In this document: positions 16,987 to 23,992 of the stretch, one piece after another
How positions within the stretch are numbered: the stretch's first letter is position 1
How the letters are laid out: each line of letters begins with the position of its first letter
Origin: UBA966 sp046350355
Lineage (GTDB): Bacteria > Planctomycetota > Phycisphaerae > Phycisphaerales > SM1A02
DNA: 64,000 nt
Reading direction: 5' to 3'
Assembly (NCBI GenBank): GCA_046350355.1
Contig: JAXMAN010000002.1
Span: 310,001 to 374,000 of the forward strand
Made by a program: the position numbers and the translations under genes
The notes under the pieces: model-generated
What the model saw: only the letters and a program-made list of their open reading frames with translations
What the model was told of the DNA's origin: nothing
The model's database searches: none

Positions 16987-18948
16987 ATGCGCGACCGTCC
17001 CGTCCAGCTTCTCTGCGCCGCCCTCGCCCTGGGCTCCGCCCTCGCGGGCGGCATGCTGCTGGGCCCGCTCACCCGCGTGAGCGACGAGGCCTCGCTGCGC
17101 TACACCGACGACAGCATCGAGGGCGCGCCCCCGATCGTGGCGGTCGGCGCGGCGGTCGGCGCGCTGCGCGGCATCGTCGTCGACTACCTCTGGATCCGCC
17201 TCCAGCAGATGCGCCAGGACGGGCACTACTACGACGCGCAGCGCCTGGCGGACATGATCACCAAGCTGCAGCCGCGCTTCGGCGAGGTGTGGGCCTTCCA
17301 CGGCCACAACCTCGCCTACAACCTCTCCGTCATGACGGGGACGCCCGAGGAGCGCTGGCGCCTGGTCAACGCGGGCATCGACCTGGTCCGCGGCAAGGGG
17401 CTGAAGTACAACCCGAACGACCTGGTGCTCTACAAGGAGCTCGCCTTCTGGTTCGCTCACAAGATCGACGGCGTGAGCGACGACGCGCACCTCTACTACA
17501 AGCGCAAGTTCGCGCAGGAGTGGCAGCTCCTGCTGGGGACGCCACCGGTGACGCAGGAGGACCGCGTCAAGTGGCTCGAGGCGATCGCGAAGGCGCCCGA
17601 CACGCTCGAGGAGCTCGAGCGCAAGAACCCCGACGTCGCCTCGCTCATCGCGCAGATCAACGAGCGCATGAAGGACTTCGGCGCCAGCGCGCAGTTCCAT
17701 CCGGACAAGGAGTTCCTCATGAACGAGGGACGCTGGATGGCGCTTCGCGCGGGCTCCTCCTACGCGCGGCTGCTGCGGCTGCACGAGCGCCTGCGCACGG
17801 CGAACCCGCAGTACGCGGCGATGGACGAGGTCCTCTCGAAGCCGGACAACCGGCTCGCGCTCGCGAAGCTGGTCGCCTTCCTGCGCAAGCAGGTCCTGCG
17901 CAACGACTACAACATGGATCCCGCCATCATGGCGCGGTTCACGAAGGACTACGGCCCGCTGGACTGGCGCCACCCGCAGTCGCACGCGCTCTACTGGGCG
18001 CGGCTGGGCTCCGAGATCGGCGCCAAGCGCTACCAGAACGAGGACGACATCTACCGCATCCTCAACGACGACGCGACCGTCATCCAGGCGATGCAGGCGC
18101 TGGCCCACTCGGGCCTGATGAGCGTCGATCCCTTCTCCGAGGACAATCCCGCGCGCCTGCACGACGCGCGCTGGATCAGGAGCATCGACTCCTACTTCCG
18201 CGAGCTCTACCAGAAGCACTACAACACGCGCGGCGCGGGCAGCGACCGCTTCGTCGACTTCTACGAGAACTTCATGGCGCAGGCGATCCGCGAGCTCTAC
18301 CGCTCGGGCGACACCGCCGGCGCGCAGCAGATCCTGGACAACCTCGACCGGCTCTTCGGGCGCGGCGGGCTGATCCCCAACAACAAGTACGCGATGCCGC
18401 TGGAGGACTTCGTCCGCAGCAAGACCTACGGCGAGTACGAGATGGTCCCCGACGTCGCGCGCACCGACGTCTACGCGGCGCTGCGGCGCGGATTCCTCGA
18501 GGGCTACCTCATGGACCGCAAGAGCGTGCTGGACGAGGCGATGAAGTTCTCGCGCGACCTCACCGAGTACTTCAAGAGCACGCGCTACGCGGACTTCCGC
18601 ACCGCGATGGGAGACAAGCGCCTGGCGGACCTCGTCGGCTCGCTCGAGCACAGCGTCGAGGCCGTGCTGCAGCAGATGATGAAGGACACGACGATCCCGC
18701 TGGTGGACCGCCTGGCGATCTACAACAAGCTCCCCGAGGACCAGCGCGCGATGGTCTACGACGAGTGCCGCACGCAGATGGAGGCGGACTACGCCGCCTC
18801 GCCGCTGGGGCAGGTCATGCCCTTCGAGCGCGCCTTCTCCGAGCCGCCGGGCATCGAGGCGTACCGCGCCCGCAAGGCCGAGGAGGAGCGCCAGCGCAAG
18901 GCCGCCGAGGACGCGCGCCGCCAGGGCGCCGTGGAGCAGAAGCGCTGA
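16987..18948 (+). CDS. Large protein of unknown function with N-terminal membrane anchor
   Basis: A 653-residue protein I do not recognise. The N-terminal hydrophobic stretch (LLCAALALGSALAGGMLLG, about 8-26) is a signal anchor. A mostly helical body follows, with repeat-like aromatic segments such as DYLWIRLQQMRQDGHYYDAQ and PRFGEVWAFHGHNLAYNLSV, which suggest TPR-like helix hairpins. Further on, SGDTAGAQQILDNLDRLFG also reads as a TPR-type hairpin. The C-terminus is charged (RKAEEERQRKAAEDARR). It lies 13 bases after the large permease and ends the SPFH/ABC module, so it is probably an envelope partner of that machinery. Confidence 0.7.
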   Translation: MRDRPVQLLCAALALGSALAGGMLLGPLTRVSDEASLRYTDDSIEGAPPIVAVGAAVGALRGIVVDYLWIRLQQMRQDGHYYDAQRLADMITKLQPRFGEVWAFHGHNLAYNLSVMTGTPEERWRLVNAGIDLVRGKGLKYNPNDLVLYKELAFWFAHKIDGVSDDAHLYYKRKFAQEWQLLLGTPPVTQEDRVKWLEAIAKAPDTLEELERKNPDVASLIAQINERMKDFGASAQFHPDKEFLMNEGRWMALRAGSSYARLLRLHERLRTANPQYAAMDEVLSKPDNRLALAKLVAFLRKQVLRNDYNMDPAIMARFTKDYGPLDWRHPQSHALYWARLGSEIGAKRYQNEDDIYRILNDDATVIQAMQALAHSGLMSVDPFSEDNPARLHDARWIRSIDSYFRELYQKHYNTRGAGSDRFVDFYENFMAQAIRELYRSGDTAGAQQILDNLDRLFGRGGLIPNNKYAMPLEDFVRSKTYGEYEMVPDVARTDVYAALRRGFLEGYLMDRKSVLDEAMKFSRDLTEYFKSTRYADFRTAMGDKRLADLVGSLEHSVEAVLQQMMKDTTIPLVDRLAIYNKLPEDQRAMVYDECRTQMEADYAASPLGQVMPFERAFSEPPGIEAYRARKAEEERQRKAAEDARRQGAVEQKR

Positions 18949-18970
18949 CGCGCGCGGTAGCCTCCGGCCC

Positions 18971-19630
18971 ATGCGCACGACGCCGCCGGCCATCCTTGGG
19001 ATCGGACGCAACTACGCGGACCACGCCGCCGAGATGGGCGGCAAGGCCCCGGAGAACCTCGTCGTCTTCCACAAGAACCCCGCGAGCGCCTGCGGCGACG
19101 GCGACGCGATCGTGCTGCCGCCGATCTGCGACGAGCACGGCCCGCAGGTGGACTTCGAGGGCGAGCTCGCCGTGATCCTCGGGCGCGACTGCAAGGACGC
19201 GCCCCTGGAGCGCGCGCTGGAGTTCGTCGGCGCGTACGCGCCCGCCAACGACGTGAGCGCGCGCTGGTGGCAGCGCGAGGGGGGCGGGGGGCAGTTCTGC
19301 CGCGGCAAGAGCTTCGACACCTTCTGCCCCATCGGCGCGCCCGTGCCGGCGGCGCGCGTGCCGGATCCGCAGGCGCTTCGCCTGGTCACGCGGCTCAACG
19401 GCCAGGTGATGCAGGACTCCACGACCGCGATGATGCTGCACACGGTCGCGCGCATCGTGTCGGAGCTCTCGCGCGGGACGACGCTGCTGCAGGGGACGGT
19501 GATCCTCACGGGAACGCCCGCGGGCGTCGGCTTCGGCCGCACCCCGAAGGTCTTCCTGCAGCCGGGCGATGTCGTCGAGGTGGAGATCGCCGGCGTCGGC
19601 ACGCTGCGCAATCCGGTGAGGCGCGGCTGA
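18971..19630 (+). CDS. Fumarylacetoacetate hydrolase family protein
   Basis: A 219-residue FAH-fold protein, the size of the small bacterial hydrolases and isomerases (acylpyruvase/HpaG-like). The family features are GIGRNYADHAAEMG at the N-terminus, QVDFEGELAVILGR (the metal-binding Glu region), YAPANDVSAR, GKSFDTFCPIGAPV, and ILTGTPAGVGFGRTPKVFLQPGDVV near the C-terminus. Members act on acylpyruvates, oxaloacetate or aromatic-degradation intermediates; the actual substrate is not predictable here. It overlaps the yidD start by one base (TGATG at 19628-19632). Confidence 0.88.
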   Translation: MRTTPPAILGIGRNYADHAAEMGGKAPENLVVFHKNPASACGDGDAIVLPPICDEHGPQVDFEGELAVILGRDCKDAPLERALEFVGAYAPANDVSARWWQREGGGGQFCRGKSFDTFCPIGAPVPAARVPDPQALRLVTRLNGQVMQDSTTAMMLHTVARIVSELSRGTTLLQGTVILTGTPAGVGFGRTPKVFLQPGDVVEVEIAGVGTLRNPVRRG

Positions 19631-19896
19631 TGGCGGCGGGGCCGGAGCCCGCCCCGGGACTCGCGGCGCGCGGCTGCATCGCCGCGGTGCGCGCGTACCA
19701 GCGCTGGCTCGGCGGCTTCACGCGCGGGTGGTGCCGCTTCGAGCCGACCTGCTCCAACTATGCGATCGAGGCGTACGCGCTCCACGGCGCGCTGCGCGGC
19801 ACGCTGCTCACGGCGCGGCGGCTGGGCCGCTGCCACCCGCTGGGCGGCTGCGGCCACGATCCGGTGCCGCCCCGCGGCGCGGACGCGCGGGGATGA
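19630..19896 (+). CDS. yidD: Membrane protein insertion efficiency factor YidD
   Basis: An 88-residue YidD-family protein with the Cys motif CRFEPTCSNYAIEAYALHGALRG and RCHPLGGCGHDPVP. YidD aids YidC-dependent membrane insertion. It usually sits between rnpA and yidC on the same strand; here it faces rnpA tail to tail, and the two coding regions overlap by 89 bases (19808-19896). The start at 19630 is coupled to the preceding hydrolase stop. Confidence 0.88.
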   Translation: MAAGPEPAPGLAARGCIAAVRAYQRWLGGFTRGWCRFEPTCSNYAIEAYALHGALRGTLLTARRLGRCHPLGGCGHDPVPPRGADARG

Positions 19897-20269
19897 CCGC
19901 GGGCGGCGCCTGCGTCGCGAGCGCGGCGAAGGCGGCGGCGGACTCGCGCAGCTTCGCGGCGTACTCGGCGGCGGGGCGCTCGCGATGCGCGCGCACGACG
20001 ACGACCAGGTCGAGCCCGCCGGGGAGCTCGTGCTGCACGGCGCGGAAGGCCTCGCGCAGGAGGCGCTTGTGGCGGTTGCGCACGACCGCGCCGCCGACGC
20101 GCCGGCTGACGCTCAGCCCCAGGCGCGCCACCGGCAGTCCGTTGGGGGCGCCGTAGACGACCGCCCAGCCCCAGTCCCGCCGGTGCCGCAGCGCGTAGGC
20201 ACGGTCGAAGTCCCGGCCGCGGGCGACGCGCAGCGCGGCGGGGAAGCGGAGGCGGGGGGGCTCGGCCAT
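19808..20269 (-). CDS. rnpA: Ribonuclease P protein component
   Basis: A 153-residue basic protein matching RnpA, the protein subunit of the RNase P ribozyme that matures tRNA 5' ends. It shows LRVARGRDFDRAYALR, LGLSVSRRVGGAVVRNRHKRLLREAFR (the RNR..KR..RE RNA-binding signature) and LDLVVVVRAHRE. It is longer than the usual 110-130 residues because of a Pro/Arg-rich tail, and that tail is what overlaps yidD on the opposite strand. rpmH, the usual upstream neighbour, is absent; instead rpoZ diverges from it. Confidence 0.9.
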   Translation of the reverse strand: MAEPPRLRFPAALRVARGRDFDRAYALRHRRDWGWAVVYGAPNGLPVARLGLSVSRRVGGAVVRNRHKRLLREAFRAVQHELPGGLDLVVVVRAHRERPAAEYAAKLRESAAAFAALATQAPPAVIPARPRRGAAPDRGRSRPAGGSGPAAAP

Positions 20270-20292
20270 GCGCCGAGCGTACTTTCGGGACG

Positions 20293-20319
20293 TTGCGGCG
20301 CGCCGGGCGGGGCTATACT
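20293..20319 (+). promoter_or_regulatory. Possible rpoZ promoter
   Basis: TTGCGG (20293-20298) and TATACT (20314-20319) lie upstream of rpoZ with a 15-base spacer, shorter than the ideal 17. The -10 is good and the -35 weak. Confidence 0.4.
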
Positions 20320-20381
20320 GCCCGACTTGGCCCAGCGGGACCCTGTCCACACCCGCGCCGCACCATTGCCGGAGATCCGCC

Positions 20382-20609
20382 GTGATTGACGCCCTGAAGA
20401 GCGACGACATCGTCAACAAGCTCGGTGGCCGCTTCAAGCTGACCGCCCTCATCCAGCGCCGCCTGGGCGAGATCATCGCCGGTGCGCGCCCGCTCGTCGA
20501 GCGCCACGGCCGCACCGACTTCGAGGTCGTCGTCGAGGAGATCGTCCAGGAGAAGATCACCATCGACTGGGAGGTCAGCGGCCTCCAGCCCCCGGCCCGG
20601 GCCAAGTAA
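20382..20609 (+). CDS. rpoZ: DNA-directed RNA polymerase omega subunit
   Basis: A 75-residue omega-type subunit, which helps RNA polymerase beta' fold and assemble. It reads IDALKSDDIVNKLGGRFKLTALIQRRLGEII then ARPLVERHGRTDFEVVVEEI, close to the omega signature in which the Leu-Thr-x-Leu-Ile-Gln-Arg-Arg helix contacts beta'. GTG at 20382 is the only start giving this N-terminus. It stands alone, between a possible promoter and a clear terminator. Confidence 0.85.
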   Translation: MIDALKSDDIVNKLGGRFKLTALIQRRLGEIIAGARPLVERHGRTDFEVVVEEIVQEKITIDWEVSGLQPPARAK

Positions 20610-20637
20610 TCCCGCCCGGCCGACCCACGCACGCCTG

Positions 20638-20667
20638 CCCGCGCCGAATCCGGCGCGGGTTTTCTTT
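20638..20667 (+). terminator. Intrinsic terminator of rpoZ
   Basis: CCCGCGCCG (20638-20646) pairs perfectly with CGGCGCGGG (20651-20659) across a four-base loop, followed by TTTTCTTT. Confidence 0.88.
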
Positions 20668-20745
20668 CCGGCCCCCAAATCGGTGGAATCCTTGCCGTAT
20701 CTGCCTGTGGCGACGCCGGGTCGCGGCGCGCCGAGAGCCCCCACC

Positions 20746-22260
20746 ATGCACGCCCGAAACCGATCCCGCCGTCCCGGTCTCCTTCTCGCCTGCCTGTGCG
20801 CGACGCCTGCGCTGCTCGCGGCGCCCGCCTTCGCGCAGGAGACCCGCATCCTCCCGCTGCCGGTGATGTCGCCGGAGCTTCCGGTCAAGCAGATCATCCT
20901 GCATCCCAGCGGCAAGCGCAGCGAGGGCGGCGCCGCCGGCACCTGCCCGCCGATCGTCTCCACGCACACCGACGCCTCCTTCACCGGCGGCCAGTACATC
21001 GCGCAGGGCGGCTTCGGGGAGACCGAGATCGCGGCGGTGAGCTTCGTGCTCCCCGCCTCGGCCTTTCCGGTGCGCGTCGACATGGCGGAGATGATCTTCG
21101 CGACCAGCGGCGCGACCGTGCAGACGACGACGCACTGGTCGGTCCTGTTCTGGAGCGGGACGCCCAACACGGGCACGCTGGAGTACGTCGCCTCCTCGGA
21201 CGGCGACATCCTGCCGCACCTGGTCATGCCCCCGGGCACCAACGGCACCAACATCCAGTTCATGATCGACGCCAACGATCCCGAGCAGATCTACCTGCAG
21301 GACAACGGCTCGCACACGATCAGCTTCGGCTTCCGCATCGACCACCACAACGCGCAGACGCAGAGCCCGTGCCTGGTCGCGCCCCCCTCGAACTCCAACG
21401 CCTTCCCGACGACCGATGTCGGCGGCCTCCAGCACGCGAGCCAGAACTGGCTCTACCAGCTCAACTGCGGTTCCTTCGGGTGCGGCGCGGGATGGACGAC
21501 CTTCGCCTCGCTCCCGAGCATCTGCCGCCCCAGCGGCGACTGGGTGATGCGGCTGACCTGGACCGCGATGGGGACCTGCCCGACGATCCCCACCGGCGCC
21601 TGCTGCAACGACGGCTCGTGCGACATCCTGACCCAGCAGGACTGCCAGGGCACCGGCGGCACCTACCGCGGCGACGGCACCGCCTGCACCGCGACCCTCT
21701 GCGACAACGGCGCGCCCGTGGCGTGCTGCTTCCCCGCGACGGGCGGCTGCCTGAACCTGCCGGCGACGCAGTGCGCCTCGGCGGGCGGCGTCCCCGGCGC
21801 CGCGGGCAGCACCTGCGCGAACACCAACTGCAACCCGCAGGGCGCCTGCTGCCTGCCCGACGGCTCGTGCGCGGGACCGATGAGCCCGACGGCGTGCGCG
21901 CAGCTCGGCGGCACCTACAAGGGCGACAATTCCACCTGCGCGACGGTCACCTGCCCGCCGCCGCTGGGCGCGGCGTGCTTCTCCAACGGCTTCTGCCTGC
22001 AGCTCACGCAGGCCGACGCGGCGACCGCCGGCGCCACATGGAAGGGCCCCGGCACGAGCTGCGGCGATGCCAACGGCAACGGCACCGCCGACTCCTGCGA
22101 GCGCGCGGGCGACATCAACGGCGACGGCAAGGTCAACGGCGCGGACATCGGCCTGCTCCTGGGCGACTGGGGCACCTCGGCCGCGCGTTCGGACCTGAAC
22201 CACGATGGCGTCGTCAACGGCGGCGACATCGGCATCCTCCTGGGCAACTGGGCCCCCTGA
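20746..22260 (+). CDS. Exported Cys-repeat protein with C-terminal dockerin-like domain
   Basis: A 504-residue exported protein with a signal peptide (about 1-30, LLAAPAFAQE). An N-terminal beta-rich domain occupies about 30-280. About four Cys-rich repeats of 35-45 residues follow, built as (G/V)AC(C)...G.C...(T/A)..C.. .GG...G....C....C (for example GACCNDGSCDI and GACCLPDGSCAGP). At the C-terminus are two calcium-loop repeats, DINGDGKVNGADIGLLLGDWG and DLNHDGVVNGGDIGILLGNW. The ending is the planctomycete dockerin-like type, proposed to attach or sort proteins. The binding partner is unknown. It is a single-gene unit after the rpoZ terminator. Confidence 0.8.
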   Translation: MHARNRSRRPGLLLACLCATPALLAAPAFAQETRILPLPVMSPELPVKQIILHPSGKRSEGGAAGTCPPIVSTHTDASFTGGQYIAQGGFGETEIAAVSFVLPASAFPVRVDMAEMIFATSGATVQTTTHWSVLFWSGTPNTGTLEYVASSDGDILPHLVMPPGTNGTNIQFMIDANDPEQIYLQDNGSHTISFGFRIDHHNAQTQSPCLVAPPSNSNAFPTTDVGGLQHASQNWLYQLNCGSFGCGAGWTTFASLPSICRPSGDWVMRLTWTAMGTCPTIPTGACCNDGSCDILTQQDCQGTGGTYRGDGTACTATLCDNGAPVACCFPATGGCLNLPATQCASAGGVPGAAGSTCANTNCNPQGACCLPDGSCAGPMSPTACAQLGGTYKGDNSTCATVTCPPPLGAACFSNGFCLQLTQADAATAGATWKGPGTSCGDANGNGTADSCERAGDINGDGKVNGADIGLLLGDWGTSAARSDLNHDGVVNGGDIGILLGNWAP

Positions 22261-22361
22261 GCGCGGCGAGCGCCTCCGCCGCGCCGGCTGTGTCGGCGCG
22301 CGCCTGGGCATGCGGCTTGGCGTGAGCCAGCCTGCCCGGCGCGCGCCGTATCCTTTGGCGC

Positions 22362-22838
22362 ATGGCAGCGATCGTCTTCGCCGTGCTCGCGGGCCTCTGC
22401 TGGGGCATCGGCGAGCTGTGCGCCAAGAGCGTGCTCAAGAGCCACGAGGTGGGACCCGTCACGGCGATCGCCGTGCGCACCACCGTCGCGCTCCCGCTCC
22501 TGTGGCTCGCTTACTTCGCGGCGGTCCGCGGCTGGCTCGCGCCGCTGGGCGTCGACGGCCAGCGCGAATCCACGGACTGGCTGCACGCGAGCGGCCCCGT
22601 GATGGTGAAGCTGCTCGTGGGCGCGGGGCTCTTCGCCGGCACGCTCGGGCTGCTCTTCTTCTACCTGGGGCTCTCCGTGGGGGAGGTCTCGCGCGTGAAG
22701 CCGATCGCCTTCGCGCTCGCGCCCGCGATCGCCGTGCTGGGCGGCTGGCTGCTGCTGGGCGAGGAGATGTCGGTGAAGAAGGCGGTGGGTGTGGCGCTCA
22801 TCGTCGTGGGCGTGCTGGTGCTGACCACGAAGGACTAG
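22362..22838 (+). CDS. Half-size EamA/DMT-family transporter-like protein
   Basis: A 158-residue membrane protein with four or five hydrophobic segments and the EamA phrases AGLCWGIGELCAKSV at the N-terminus and KPIAFALAPAIAVLGGWLLLGEEMSVKKAVGVALIVVGVLVL at the C-terminus. Full EamA exporters have two such domains in about 300 residues; this has one, as in some short DMT proteins that dimerise. The substrate is unknown. It stands alone upstream of the tRNA-Ser gene. Confidence 0.75.
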   Translation: MAAIVFAVLAGLCWGIGELCAKSVLKSHEVGPVTAIAVRTTVALPLLWLAYFAAVRGWLAPLGVDGQRESTDWLHASGPVMVKLLVGAGLFAGTLGLLFFYLGLSVGEVSRVKPIAFALAPAIAVLGGWLLLGEEMSVKKAVGVALIVVGVLVLTTKD

Positions 22839-22898
22839 CGGCCGTGGGCCGGCGCGGATTATTCGCGTCCAGCGGGCCGGGACGGGCGGAAAGGCGCA

Positions 22899-22927
22899 TT
22901 GACCCATCGCCGGATCCATCGCATAAT
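22899..22927 (+). promoter_or_regulatory. Sigma-70 type promoter of tRNA-Ser(CGA)
   Basis: TTGACC (22899-22904), a 17-base spacer and CATAAT (22922-22927) lie 20 bases before the tRNA 5' end. Confidence 0.75.
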
Positions 22928-22946
22928 GCCCCTCCGCCACACACCC

Positions 22947-23034
22947 GGAGAGGTGCCTGAGCGGTTGAAAGGGCTAGTCTCGAAAACTAGTAGTGGGCTC
23001 GTCCTACTCGTGGGTTCGAATCCCACCCTCTCCG
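22947..23034 (+). tRNA. tRNA-Ser (anticodon CGA)
   Basis: The 88-base sequence folds as a class II tRNA: acceptor GGAGAGG/CCTCTCC, D arm TGCCTGAGCGG, anticodon loop CTCGAAA (CGA, reads UCG) between CTAGT and ACTAG, a long variable arm, and T arm GTGGGTTCGAATCCCAC. The discriminator is G, as in serine tRNAs. No CCA is encoded. Confidence 0.96.
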
Positions 23035-23042
23035 CTTCCGAT

Positions 23043-23079
23043 GCTCGCCCCGGCCCGCCGCCGGGGCGAGCGTCTTTTT
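23043..23079 (+). terminator. Intrinsic terminator of tRNA-Ser
   Basis: GCTCGCCCCGG (23043-23053) pairs perfectly with CCGGGGCGAGC (23061-23071), followed by GTCTTTTT. It ends the tRNA transcript before the convergent Bat operon. Confidence 0.9.
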
Positions 23080-23119
23080 CGCGGCATCGGGCGTGGCGCG
23101 GGTGCAGCGCACCACGCGA

Positions 23120-23992
23120 TCAGGTCCGCTGCACCTGCGACGACTTCGCCCAGCCAGTGCGCCCGTCGGGCAGCTCCAGCCGCAGCCAGCCGGGGCGCTC
23201 CTCCAGCACGACGCACTCGACGCCGGGCCCGAGCGTCTGTGTGAACGCCTGCTCGAACCCCTCGCCGTTGCCCTTGCGAAGGACGACGCCGGGCTCGACG
23301 AGCACCGCGCGCGGACGTGCCCATCGCAGGAGCTCGTCGGCGACGATGCTGCCGCCGAGCACGAGCCACACCGCCAGCGTCGCCGCGGTCGCGCCGCGCC
23401 AGGCCATGCGGCGGCCGTCGCTGCCGGTCGCGGCGCGCGGGGCGAGGATGCGCAGCAACAGCAGCGCCCAGAAGAGCGCCCAGCAGCTCCACGCGAGGCC
23501 CATGCGCACGCCCAGCGGGACCAGGTGCCACCACTGCGCGACGGACTCGACCAGGATCGTGCCGCCCGAGCGCTCGAAGGAGTGCTCGACGCGGCTGCGC
23601 GCCTGCGCCAGGTTGCGCTCGAGGTCGGGATCGCCCGGCATGAGCTGCTCGGCGCGCAGGTAGGCGGCGATGGCGCGGCCGAGGTCCCCCGACTGCAGGT
23701 AGGCGTTCCCGAGGTTGAACTCGAGCGGGCCATTCTCGATCCCGCGGTCGACGAGTTCCTGCCAGCGGCGTGCGCTTTCGCGGAAGGCGGCGGCGCTGGC
23801 GGTGGGGTCGGTGCGCAGCGTCTCGATGCCGCGGTCGTAGGCGGACTGCGCGCTTGCGGCGAGGGCGAGCGGGTCGTCGGCGGCGGGGGCGTCGGGGGCG
23901 GTCTCGGCGTGCGCCGCCGCGGCGAGCGTCATCGTCAGGGCCAGGGCGCCGAGCGCGAGCGCCCGCGTGAATCGACGGCTCTCGTGCGTCAC
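23120..23992 (-). CDS. TPR and SH3-like membrane protein (BatE type)
   Basis: A 290-residue last gene of the Bat operon. It has a signal sequence (about 1-30), a TPR unit with NGPLEFNLGNAYLQSGDLGRAIAAYLRAEQLMPGDPDLERNLAQAR (about 85-130), and two membrane segments (about 160-180 and 200-220). A C-terminal SH3-like domain ends in PGWLRLELPDGRTGWAKSSQVQ. This is the domain order of BatE. The GTG at 23992 overlaps the BatD stop (GTGA). It is expected to be an envelope component of the Bat complex; the biochemical role is not established. Confidence 0.82.
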   Translation of the reverse strand: MTHESRRFTRALALGALALTMTLAAAAHAETAPDAPAADDPLALAASAQSAYDRGIETLRTDPTASAAAFRESARRWQELVDRGIENGPLEFNLGNAYLQSGDLGRAIAAYLRAEQLMPGDPDLERNLAQARSRVEHSFERSGGTILVESVAQWWHLVPLGVRMGLAWSCWALFWALLLLRILAPRAATGSDGRRMAWRGATAATLAVWLVLGGSIVADELLRWARPRAVLVEPGVVLRKGNGEGFEQAFTQTLGPGVECVVLEERPGWLRLELPDGRTGWAKSSQVQRT

